From: Rachycentron canadum
Lineage: Eukaryota; Chordata; Actinopteri; Carangiformes; Rachycentridae
Assembly: GCA_038496675.1 (NCBI GenBank)
Contig: CM076669.1
Span: 2,866,746 to 2,930,745, forward strand
DNA length: 64,000 nucleotides
Direction of reading: 5' to 3'
Translations under genes and position numbers: made by a program
Part shown: one piece after another, positions 48,173 to 60,850 of the stretch
How the letters are laid out: each line of letters opens with the position of its first letter
Numbering within the stretch: position 1 is the first letter of the stretch
Notes under the pieces: model-generated
The model's input: the letters and a program-made list of their open reading frames with translations, nothing else
What the model was told of the DNA's origin: nothing
The model's database searches: none

Positions 48173-50047
48173 CTGGAAAAAACACAAGAGAGGGGGTTTA
48201 AGTCGTGGATTACAAATGAATGTAAACGTGTGCACACACATACGTGCACATAGTAACCTGACCAGGGTTTCCTTTCCACCTGCTGGCATCTGGGAAAAAG
48301 AGAATATCTCAGTGCTGCCTGATAGACAGAGTTAGACACATTCATCATATTTCCTCTCTGGCAGAACACTAGCTAGTGTGCCCAAAGAATTGAAACCTGG
48401 TCTCCAGGGGGTGGAAGCGGTTGCATTTAAAACAATGGTTGCTCTATATGTGGAAGTGGAACCGGTCTGTTGGGAGAGAGGGAGGCCTCGTCTTTGTAAA
48501 GCTGTCTTAATGACTGGCATTCATGGTTAATGCCAAGTGCAGGTGGAGAGCTGGATATTGGTAGAGAGCAGGGATGGATTCTTCTCACTCTTAATACCAA
48601 ACCAGGTCAAATCCATTGCATTACAGTGGTTTGGGTGGGTTGCCAGATTGAATTCTTTTGTAAGAGAGAGTTCCTGGCTCCTGTTTCAAACAGGATCCCT
48701 TGATATACTGCAGGGTGAGATTCCCAATAGTCTGATGATCTCAATGGGATTATAAGAGGTGGGCATCAGAGCTGAAATTCATTCCCATCAAAGTCTTGCA
48801 GTGGAAAGTCAAAGATTACAGCAAATGTTGCTACCATAATACAGATGAAAGTTACTGATAAATATATGTCCTGTGAGAAATTCTGTCAGAAATATACTAG
48901 CCAAAACTATGATATAACCTCAACCTCCTATTCCTCCCGAAACACCCACACCCTCCTCTTCTCATCCAATTCCCTCAAACTTTTTTCAAGTTTAATCCCC
49001 TATTGATTTAGACAAAAACTCGCAGTGCAATTAAAAGCCTGGCAAATCCAGAGAGTGCCCTCAAACTCCTTTAGAGAAATAAAAGAAAAGAAAGGAAGAG
49101 GTCGTAATGAACAAATGAAAGAAAGACTTTCGAGGCGTTTGACGTCTGAGATACAGTAATACCTTATGCAGCAAGAAGCTTTTCATCCTGAATTGGAAAG
49201 ACTGAGGGAGGGTGGGTTTTGACCTGACACGAGTATTGTAAAGTTAAGCGGCCTAACATGCTGCAAAGAAGACAGGCATAAAGAAAAAGAAAAGAAATAA
49301 TCTCTTTCAGAGAGGGAGAGAACAGGAGAAGAGGTAGAGAGTGCAAGAGAGAGAGTGGAAAGGAAAGCAAGATTTAAAGGAAGGCAACCATTGTTGGCTT
49401 TCTGTGAAGCTTTCCCTGCTAAGCTGGTTTGAGTAGGGCTTTAATCGCTTTGGGTTCCTTTGTGCTTCTCTATCACTCCTGTCTGTTCCTCCTTTTCTAG
49501 CCCCGATTTAATAAGACTGCGACATATAAGTACCCCCAGGCAAACAACCCACACAGAAAACACAATTGAACACTTTCAGCAACAAATATACATATAATAA
49601 ACCTATATACTCAGTTTACTTCCCTGCTTACCCACAGGTCTCTTGTTTACCCCCAGGGAGAACACTATAAAAAGATGCTCAGCAGGATGTTTTGTTTAAG
49701 TGCTTGCCTATTGTGTGCATGTGTGTGTCTATAATGATATTTCTCTGTTTGTACCTTGTCAGGGTCACTGTATATTCTGTTTTGGCAGAAAATCCTCAAA
49801 TTTCATGCCGAAAAGACAAGCAGTATTGTATTATTAGCATTTACTGGCACAGTTTTTCTGGATGTGAATCATCATTAAGAGTGACTAAACCATTACAAGC
49901 AAATAATAAAAAGGTAGTTTATAGCGCTCTCAATTTATAAATCTCTCTGTCACACACAGACAAATACACAGTAAGTATACATTTAAATGCTGTTCTATTC
50001 ATTATCTTTAGACACTACATTTTATTGATTCCTGAGGTACACAATAA

Positions 50048-50078
50048 TAATAATAATAATAATATATAATAATAGGAC
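50048..50078. repeat. (TAA)n microsatellite
   Basis: About seven pure TAA/AAT units followed by imperfect copies. Confidence 0.85.
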
Positions 50079-52689
50079 ATATAAATCGAAAAAAAATCCA
50101 AGGGACAAAGCAACACAAGCACAAAATTAATATTTAACTCATAATAAAAATGTGAGTCATACAGTTGCATCTGGATTAGCACAGGAAGACCAGAGAAAGC
50201 CCTCAGTCATGAACACCAGCAACGCCTGCATTGACAATGTGTCTATAAAATGCTATTAATTCTGATTCACTGGTCATTTTTCAGGTCCTAGTTTTGTGTT
50301 GTTTATTCAACATCAAATAAATTCAACTTAGCCACTTCTAAGTGTGTCCATGTTTGATATCAGGTGACCAGCCCACCTGCAATTCAGTCCTTAACAGCAA
50401 TAACACATTTAAAGATATTCATTGTCAGACCTCTTGCAGCTTGCTAATATCTGACGCTGAACTGACTTACATATATTAAGTTATTGTTATAATTTATGTT
50501 GTTTGTGATGTTTAGTTACATTACAATTTAATGTCCTTTCAACTTTGATTTACAAGAGATCATAAATGCTCTGGTTATGCCCCGTATGGCCCAGGTTTAT
50601 GACATCATCTCTGTGAGACACTAGGTGCTATAAATAATGGGAATGAGGAATGGACAAATGGTGATACAGGGAAACAGTGTGACAGAGAGAATTGGAGTGA
50701 ACAAGACATGCTGCAACGACTTGTTAATGTCCATCTCACAGCAAATTACATTTTTAGGTTGCAATTTATGTATGCGAGTCACAATGTGCAGTGTTTACGA
50801 GAAATAATTACATCTGTGAAGATTTGCAGTCCAAAAGACTTTTATAATGTATCTTAATAGAGTTACAAGGCAGTGTGAGTTGGTGAGTACAAAAATTGAA
50901 CCTGAACTGAGCTGAACTTCACAAAGGCAACCGGTGGTGGTGTGAAACATGTTAATCACTTTTTGAGCGTGTTTTCAACATTCATAAAAACAATTGATAT
51001 CCACTGATATTGGTGGGAAAAGGGCAGAAGTAAAGTAAATGAATATACATGTGAAAACTAAGCAACTAAAACAAGCACTCATGTTGCATTTCATTTACCT
51101 GTTAATTCTTGATATATACCTACTTATTATTAAAAAAATATTTTCTAGTACTTTGTACCAGTAGTAAACTGGATGTATTTACATTATAGTACTTTCCTTT
51201 GGTGTGGGTAGGTTCCCCATTTACTGTGTGTACTGTATGTAACCAATATCAAATATCATCATCCTCTGAATAATGACTTCCGTTACAACCTATTCACGTT
51301 CAGTGAAACAGATGTGATTATCAACAGAGATCATATATTTTGCCTTCAATCCATCATGATATTTGCAATACCAACTATATAGTCTTTACTTTCATGCACC
51401 GACTTCACCAACTCTGAAATGTCATGTTAGTCATAAATAGCGGTGGTAGCGTGAGGCACTGAACTGTATTGCAAGTATCTGGATGGCCTCTGTTTGTCTA
51501 TGGAGATGGCATATAGCCCTGCAGAGAATGTAAGTTTCCTCTCGTTCTCAGAGTCATGGGGTCATAGACTTGCTGGGCAGGATGAAATAGCCAACAGGTC
51601 GAATGATTAGCTTTCACATCCCAGACATGGACCATGCAGCGAGGCTTTTTCCTCTTCTTTTCATCTCTCTGCCTCCCTAAGGGATGGGCAACAGCACCAC
51701 GTCTCAATTCAATGAGACTGCTGTAATGGCGCAGTGAAGAGTGCCGTCACAAAGGGCTATACCAACAAAACACAGTGTATTCCAGTGAATAAATGATCCT
51801 GGGTTAACGTTTTCTACAGCTCAGTGTCATCTGCCAACTGTTCTGCCAGCGTCATACAGCTGGTGGAGGAGGACAGACTATAGTGTGGTGTTTTTGCATT
51901 TGGTAATTATTTTATAATAACTTTATCATAAATATCATAAAGACTTCTAAATAAAGTCTTTGCATGCCTGCGCATTGGAGCAAAACGTCCACACAATGTA
52001 GACAACTTGCATTGTTTAATTGTGGGAAAAACACTTCTTTAGTTGCTGCTTTAATGTGATCGCTTTTCAGTCTCTCCTGTTACAGCCTTATATTCATGTT
52101 CATTCTGCTGAATATAGCAGCAGAAAACCCTACTGGGATAAAGGTTGACACCAGCTAAAAGATGTGCATTTTTCTTTAAGAACTAGTTTTGCATCCTGAT
52201 TGAATGTCTCAACAATGTGTAGGACATGCACAGATATTGATCTGGATCAACTTAAGTGTGCACGCCCACCACTAAAGGGGAATTTATGTAGCTGCTCTGG
52301 CTGATTTGGGGCTTTAGTGAAAGGATATTGAAGATAATGCTGTACATGGTTTAGCTGAAGTAAGAGGTGGGCATTATCAGAGCAAAGCACTGGATAATTG
52401 TTTTCAATTACTATCCAGACAGACCTTGACAGAAAAAAAAGATTGCATTGTTTGTAACAATATGAAACAATCCCACCCTTTGTAAACATGGAAGAATAGA
52501 CCATTTCAAGAACCCCAGATATCAAAGCAATTTAGATTTCAAATAACAGTCATAGAAAGCTTGACTGAAGCTATCCTTTTTGTGGAAAATTAGACGTCCA
52601 ACTTGTCTTCATTTGGTTAGTAAACACTGCTGTTGTGCAGAGCTGTTTGACTGACTTTCAATGACACATTATGAGAGCGAGCTGAAAGG

Positions 52690-52900
52690 GTTAGATTGAC
52701 CCTGAATGGAAACTAATCTACACTCTTGTTTCTCCCAGTCTTTGATAAGGTGATACAATTAGAGACAGACTGAGCAGAGATGGATTTTAGCCTCTGCAAT
52801 TGGTGCTGATGAGGCTGTCATAAGCATTCAAAGCTAGATGGGCTTGTAGATTTTCCATCACATAATATCTATCATTTAGCCCATTTGATGATTCAATGTT
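52690..52900. promoter_or_regulatory. Candidate intronic conserved regulatory element
   Basis: Unique sequence with AACTAATCTAC, CAATTAGAGAC, CAATTGGTGCT and CATTTAGCCCATTTGATGATT, no simple repeats and no coding frame. Composition-based call only. Confidence 0.2.
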
Positions 52901-53346
52901 TAAAACAAAAGGTAATTTATCTGCAGTATTTGCACATAAAACAAAAATGTCCATAATCAGTACCATGGTGGTTTGATAAAATCATACAGGTCTAATTTAC
53001 TGCAGGCTCTGTAACATATGTATGCCTATCTTCAAAAGTGACTTAATTTAAAAAAGGGACCAACAATATTCATTCTTTGATTCATAGTTTGTGCATAAAA
53101 TGTGCACCAGTATAATGAGAAATACCCTGTGACTGAAAACTAGATAAAAAGGAAGGGACAAAGAGAAAAAACTCAAAAAACAGAACTTTGCTTGTGCAAG
53201 TGTCAGGGAAAAACAGAATAATACTAAAAAAGAAATTTCAGAGAGAATTATTAAGTTGGGCATTCAATACAGTGTAGTGTCGAGTCAGCACAAAATAAAC
53301 ATAATGGCCAAAGTCAGTATGAAACGCACAGTGGCAACAAAATATA

Positions 53347-53890
53347 CAGTGCACTCACAAAGTGTTCAGACCGCTTCAACCCTATGGTAAAATAATTTTT
53401 TTTTTTTCAATTATGGAGGGCACTGAACCTTTATTGCAGCAGAATTTCTGTATCCTTTACCAGATCTATGCCCTGACATAATCCTGTCTCTTGGCTCTGC
53501 AGGTAGTTTTATCCCTCCTCATGCCTTGGTTTTTGCTCTGATATGCATTGTCAACTGACACATTATATACAAAAATGTGTGCCTTTCGAAATCATGGAAG
53601 CTGAATTTACCACAGGTGGAATCCAATCAAGGTGTAGAAACATCTCAAAGATGATCAAGAGAAATGGGAGGCACCTGAGTTAAATGTCAAGTGGCATAGC
53701 AAAAGGTCTGAATACTTTGTCGTCATGATATTTTCCTTTTTTCAAACTTTTTCAAACAAAATTAACTCTGTAATTATGGGGTATTGAATGTAGATTGATG
53801 AGGGAAAGACCTTTTTATCTTACCATAATTCTGTATGATAGCAAAATGTAAAAAATATTGAGGGGGTCTGAACACTTTCTAAATGGACTG
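53347..53890. mobile_element. Non-autonomous Tc1/mariner-like element, 544 bp, with TA duplications
   Basis: The left end CAGTGCACTCACAAAGTGTT and the right end, read inward on the other strand (CAGTCCATTTAGAAAGTGTT), are inverted repeats, both continuing CAGACC. TA dinucleotides flank it on both sides (53345-53346, 53891-53892). Internal strings (AATCAAGGTGTAGAAACATC, GGTCTGAATACTTTGTCG, GGGGTATTGAATGTAGATTG) recall a Tc1-like family widespread in teleosts. There is no transposase frame, so any mobility would have needed an enzyme supplied elsewhere. Confidence 0.8.
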
Positions 53891-55323
53891 TAATTCCAGG
53901 CTTGATCCCTTATGGTTGAAACTAGTCATGTATCAGTGGGGCACAGGTTTCAGGGCTCAGGGGAGCATAAAGAGAATATACTAAAGAGAGGGTGCAGGTG
54001 TATCTGGCCATGTGAGACTTCAGGTGTAATGCATATCTAATGTGAGGCATGGAGAAGGTCAAGCAGGGTGGGAAATGAAAGCTATTAAATTCTCACAAAG
54101 CCGAGGTCCAGGCATCCTCAGCTCAATCAAATGCTCAGGTTGCTGAAAGAAAACAAGCACGCATTTGAACATACATGTATGCACACATATAATGTTACAC
54201 AAGCATCAGACAGATTAATGGTTTACAAGTACATACAGTCTGTGTATATATACACTCAAACCACTATATCTCATATAGTTTGTATATTTGCATATTCAAC
54301 AAATAACAAAACCAACTGCAGTGAAAAGAACTGACTTTTGAAAGTATTTGTTGTATTCTACACAACTAGGTTTCTGGCTTTACACTGCTGTTTGTGGTGA
54401 ATCAATACACAACAAATAGGCACTCTGTAGTCCAACCGAAACCCAATTACCATACTACCCATGCATCATCAGACACTGTATGGAATCCTATACATACTAA
54501 TAGCCTCAGGCTGTATAAGTTACTGTAGAGCAGGAGCTGTGTCAGATTCAGTCAAATGACACAAATCTACATTCAGCCAGGCTACATCTCTCGTACATGT
54601 AACCACACACACACAAGCACGCACACACACACGCAACAGTCGGTGTGCCTCCCTGTCCTATCATTAAGAGTGGTGGTCCACAGAGCAGAAATCCGCATGG
54701 AGGAACCGGTGGGAGAGTCATTACCTGGCCCACTGGCCATGACCCTGTTACTCCAGTTTGTGGACACACAAAAACACAAACACACAAACACACACCCACC
54801 CCCCCCACACACACACACACCATCAGTGTCTCTCTCATAAGCCCATACCAAAAGACATAGAAATTGCAAAGTGGCTGCCCCCAGGTCTAAAAACCTCTGA
54901 GCCGTCCCCTTTACGTACTTCCAATGCAAGAACACCAGCTGAGCGGAAAATTACACAGTAACACTGCTGCTGAGAGTTTGCACAGGTATAAAGCCATATG
55001 AGATAAAACAATCTTTTAAAACAAATACATAAAAAAAAGAGTTAGGCCATGGAGGATACCTGATTTTGCTATAAATGTTCCATAAACGTTTTAATATATT
55101 GAGGGCTATTACCATTTATTATTTCCAACAACCTACATAAATTCTATATTTTTCTCACTTGTACACAAACACACTAGAATAGATGGTGATCGGCAGCATC
55201 AATCTGGCACGCTGGGCAAACAAGCAGCAGCTGCTTCTCTCTGCTGTGATTTTTGGTGCATCACACTCCGCCACTCAATTTTAGCAGCTGTCAAAAGTCA
55301 TGCCACCAACTTCCTTTATTTCT

Positions 55324-55353
55324 CACACACACACATACACACATACACACATA

Positions 55354-55395
<42 letters not shown>
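55324..55395. repeat. (CA)n microsatellite with CATA variants
   Basis: Tandem ACACATAC units followed by a pure CA run. Confidence 0.95.
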
Positions 55396-55399
<4 letters not shown>

Positions 55400-58300
55400 C
55401 AAACAAACAACCCTCTGGCAGAGCTATCTAATGGTGTGGTGGTGTGGCAGCCTTATTAGGCTGTTTATCTAGCATATGCGATGCCACTGCTGCCTCTGCT
55501 GCCCCTGAAGATGCCATTAGGCCAGGTTCTCTATATTAAACAGCTTTATCTGTCTGGCTCAGAGGTGTGTTGGTGTGTGCGTTTCTGAGGGGCAGGGAGG
55601 TTAAAGAGGTGACAACAGATGTCATTTACAAAATTAGCGTTTGTGAATTTTTTATACCTGAATTATTGAGCCATTTTGTTTTATGAAATATTTGTGACAA
55701 CACAAATTAGACAATTAGGGAGCACTGTATTGACACAAAAGAGGGCTGGCGGCGTAGCATTGTTAGACACCTTTAATCACTGTTTAATCATGCAAATAGC
55801 TGCACCATTTCTGCTTATTCATACAACTTAATTATATAAATATACATTAGTTATTTATTTTTAGATGAGTTCTAGGATTGCTTATTATTTGTATTTAATG
55901 ATGACAATATTGGACTAACATGATGGTTGAGCTGGAATAAGACAGCCACTGGATCTAAAAACTAATATTGGATGGTTTCCAAACAGCTCATATATCAACG
56001 TCCCATTTATTACTCTATCAAAACACAATCTGACCTCACATTCATAAAATAAAAGCACAGGCTCTGACAAGGGAAAACAATAGTTTATCACTGCACTGCA
56101 TCTACAGCGTTTCCCAAGGTATTTGTGAATTGAAGTCCCCTGTTTGATGATGTTTTCATAACTGCCCCTGAGGATGACAATGCAGGGCACTGGAGGGCTG
56201 TTTCAGTGGGGACTCAATAGTGCATCTGGCTTTTATCTTTCATATATTGTGTTATGATCCTCCGTGTGTGGCTACAGATGGCAACATTTGATACTATTGA
56301 TCCAGGGAGTCAATATCCAGCCTGTAGCATATACGTGTGTTTATTTACAGCCATAAGACTCTCTAACTCTGAATGGGAAGAGTTGTGTGATGTGTGGATG
56401 CATGTGCATGTGTCTCATACAGGTGCATTCACAAACCTAGTTTTATCTTACCTCCTTTGCTCTATTGTTGTAACATGAATTTTCTAAACATTTAAAATAT
56501 CTCCAGTTATTTTGGAATTAAAACACCTAAGACGGACACTAAACACTTGTAATACACATAAACACGCATATATAAAATACACAAAAACTACATATTTCCT
56601 TTTCAACAGACACACTTCAAACTGACCAAAGAGATAGCCCATACAGGTTATTCATAAATTACTCTATTTTAAACTTATCAAAATATTGAAGATATATGTA
56701 TGGGATAAAAGACACAAGTTCATGTAAAAAAAGATTTTAAAAAGACCTGAAGGATGCACGAAATGTGTTCATCATGAACCCTGTACAGACTACCTTTTAT
56801 CCCAGTGTAATATCCCACCCTGTACATGCAGCATCATTGGAGTGATGCTTGAGTCCTGAGTAACGATGACACGTCTCTCTCTGCATGTGTGAGTAATCTT
56901 AGTGACAACACCATCTGACATTAGTACTGAAAAATCAGTGGGGATTACTCTTGGATTATATAATAAGGTTGTTTTAGTCTTACTATGTTGTAGTTGCCAT
57001 AACAACATCTATATGATGTGACATGAGATGACCTGCGTGGGTACCCTCTCCCAGGGGTGTTCTCCATCATAGTCGATATGAACTGTGTGTATGTGTAAAT
57101 GTTTTACCCTCATATCCTCATCCCCCTCATATATAGTTTAATTTACACTCTTCACTGGAAGATTTCTCAACCCCCACTCGCTTTCTCTCGTTACACTTGC
57201 CCCTTTCATCACCATATAGCTTCACTTCACTTCACCTTTGACTGTCACCATGTCTTTCATTCATCCTCCCTGTCTCATGTCAGTCCATGTGCCTGCTTCT
57301 TGCTCTGGTGGACAAGAGCAAGACACCTTCCCACTGTGAGAGTGTGTTTGTGTGTGCATCTCCATTTCCCAGTGTTTTCCTGTGTGTGGGGGGTGACAAT
57401 AGGTGACAGTGAGCAATGGTCCTGACTTAAAAGTTAGCTTGCAGTTTGTGTGTGTGTGTTGGGGCTAGATAGATTGGTTTGTGTGCGTGTGTGTGTGTGT
57501 CTGTGTATATGTGTGTGTTCTCACACTATGATAGTGACAGTTGAGAGGGAACTGGGAGGTGCAGCACTCCGTTCCATCCTGATGCCCCTGTCACTTCTTG
57601 GCCTTGTTCCCTTCCCTCAACTTCCCTTAGCATCCAGCAAGAGGTGGAGGGTGGGGGGTAAAGGGGGGTGAAACCAGTCACCCATACTCAGGGGATGGTC
57701 ATCCTCCCCTGGGCACAAACATCAGAGCAAGTGCCATGGATGCAAGGATCTCAAGATCAAAGAAACAACTTTGAATACATTAAACTTTGAGAGTTGACCA
57801 ACTCATTTCAGCACTGTTTAAAACCAAATCCAACTCTAACTCTACTTGGAAATATTAGGATGAGCAGTGTATTGCCCTGGTTGTGACTAATTTTAAAGTA
57901 GCAACTTTAATATTGTATAGGTCCCGAATAATTTAGAAACCCAAGTCTTTTGCACTGGAAAAACAGGAAAAAATGGAACTGGAAATTGAGAGGATGTACA
58001 TGTGAAGCCTCACTACATTAAAGTCTGCTACTTGCCAAAGACTTCTCTTCTATTCTCTTCTATTAGTAACTGGATATGTTGAAGTAGTCCAGGTGTTAGC
58101 ATAATAAATAAAAAATGAGTAAAATCAAGACATATAGTGTTTTTATTGGTAAACTTTGTAAAAGTGTCAGTCTACTCACTTCCTAGCGTGGCCTTTGTTA
58201 TTGAGTAAAGTTTTTATTTCATGTGGCTGGTCTAATGTTAGATCTCATTTTTACTGACAGTGGAAAAACTCTTGATGTAAACAATGCCTTTCCCTGCCAA

Positions 58301-60779
58301 CAATATGTCTCCAAACACCCACTGCTATCTCTTGGGGGAAGCTAGTGGTTGCTGCAACCAAACACAATACGTCCTAGGTAGCATGCTAATTGTGGTGCTG
58401 CAGTTTAATTAGAATTAGCGTGCCATACCACAGTAATGAGCATACTGAGGCAACGGATGACTATGAACATAGTGACAGGTGGTGGCAGTTCAGAATGAAT
58501 ATGAGGGAGAGAAAGAAAAACCATTCAGGGGATCTGCCATTTAGCTTTTCCTTCCGAAAGGTTATCCATTTGACAGCACCAAAGATGTTTTTGGAATACA
58601 AAGGATTTAGAAGACAAGAAGCTTTGCAGCATGACTTGCAAGTTTTATCAACCATTTTGTGTGATTATTTATGACTTCTTGAACTATGTTGGTTGTGTCA
58701 ACCTAATAAGCTGGTACATGTATTTGACAACTGTTTATTAAGGCGTGATTGAGTGAATCCAATACTTCATAAAATCATTTAGATTAATCTTATCTGTTCA
58801 TTTTGATAAAAGGAAGTCTTCTCTGATCTAAGTATTTATTTAGATTTAAACCTATAACATTTGTAAGTACACAGTGGTTTTCTCGGCCCAGTGATTGATG
58901 ATCCTGTATTTCACAATTTACCTCTGGAGGTTAACTATTGATTGTATAGACAGACCTTCTCTAATGAACTAGGAGAAGGTATTCGCCTGTGGTCAGTGGC
59001 ACAGATGATTTTACTGTCCATTCCACCTCAGGGACGAGGGATCGATGTTTGTGAGTGTTTGAAGGAAGAGAGGAAAGGACTTAGAAGAAGTGGGAAGGTG
59101 ACGCGGTCTATGAACAAAACATGCCTCTCAACACAAAACACACTGGGATCTGAGACACACCGATCACTTGTTCACACACGTTCATGCACAAGCAAAAAAC
59201 ACACACTGAAACCAATGGATAATAAATAAACACAGACTAAGTGGCTTGATGGAAGCACAGATAAACAAACACTGTCACAAAAACCAAAAAAAAAAAAAAT
59301 AGTGCATGATAAGCCTGCTGGATATGGTGTGATGTGAATGATAGTTTAGAGAGAAAGAGAGTAGGAAAGAAGAAAAATGATAAAGGAAAAAAGGGGAGAA
59401 AAAGAAAATGCTTTTAGCACACTGGGAATATTACTGCTATCGCAGCCAAAAGCAGAGATTGAGATATGTCAAACCAATTATTAATGTGAAGATATTGCAA
59501 CATTAGCACCACTTGTTCTAAATTGACACCGATATCACAGAGTAATGTGAGATATTCTCAACACCCATGCCAAATATGATGACATCCAATTTGACAATGC
59601 TACTTCTCCAAATATGGTTTCCAATCTGCCCGGCTGTCACACGTGGCGGGCACAGTGACAGCCTAGTTAACCACTTACAAAACTGACAGCTGACAGACTG
59701 GCATTAGAAGAGGTAACATGTCCATAACATAGCTGTAACATTTCGGATCTACTAGCTCATTGGAGAAGTGTCTCTGCCTTGGAGGGACTGGAGTATAAAT
59801 GGAAACCACACAGAAAAATGCAATTCTAGACTGACTTTGTACAGAACACAAACAAAAACAGTAAGACATAAAACCCAAGGGTTTTGCTGAACAGAACAAG
59901 TAATTAGCATATTAGTAAAGTTTTGGCAATCACAAACAAGTGATTTACATATGCAGAATACCAAGATAGTAAATTTTTTTTCCATAAACAACAAAACAAA
60001 ATGTTGTTTAAATGGACATAGATGGGATGTAGACTACCTAATGAATATGCATCTCATCAGAATATATTATATTAATCATTGCCTCTTTATATAGCCATAC
60101 ACTATATCTCTTACAAACCCCCTTAGAGGTAATCTTGTGTAAGAGTACTTTTGAGGCTCTGATTGACAGAGTATGACATCCAATGTCAGTGATAAAAGAG
60201 TGGAAAGAAGGGGAACCATGAAAAGGAGGGGCTGATATGGGTGGAGACTTTCCCTTTGCCTAGACAGACATTAGCATAAGTCATGCATCTCAGCAGAAGA
60301 GAGCAAGAGTCTTGAATTTGATAGGCCAAGACAGTTTGGTTGACAGGTGAAGCTTCAGGTTTACTCGAATAGTGGCAGGGCTCACTGCAGGGGAGGGGGA
60401 ATCTGATGTTTTCTTGTGGGCTTGAAAAACATATATAAGATGGGTATATAATATGCAGGTGATATGGTAAATCGAAACATTTTACTAAACGCAGCTCACA
60501 AATTCATTCAAAGTCAAACTTGTGAGTGATTATTGGAGATATTTGCCTTTATAAATGAATGGTCAGTGTTTGTCAAGGACAATGACTGCTATCTCACATA
60601 CACACTCACATGCACTCACACGCACACATGCACTCACATGCACTCACAAAAGGTACACCATCCGCCCCTGTTGATTTCCTCCCCTGTACTATTGATTGCC
60701 TTTCTCCTCTTCCCCTGGTGTTCTCTCTAACAGCTCTTCTCACCGATCTATAGAGTAAATAAAGGCAATACTGATAGAG

Positions 60780-60850
60780 GAGAGCAAGTGAGAGAGAGAG
60801 AGATGGCAGATAAGAGAGAGAGAAAGGGAGAGAGAGGAAGAGAGGGCTTG
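60780..60850. repeat. (GA)n-rich tract
   Basis: Imperfect GAGAGA and GGGAGAGAGAGG units. Open frames on either strand here are low-complexity artefacts. Confidence 0.8.

Noticed and set aside
47935..48369. 144-codon open frame on the minus strand as a complete gene
   Set aside because: Only 48049-48172 is plexin coding; the ends are intron sequence beyond clear splice sites.
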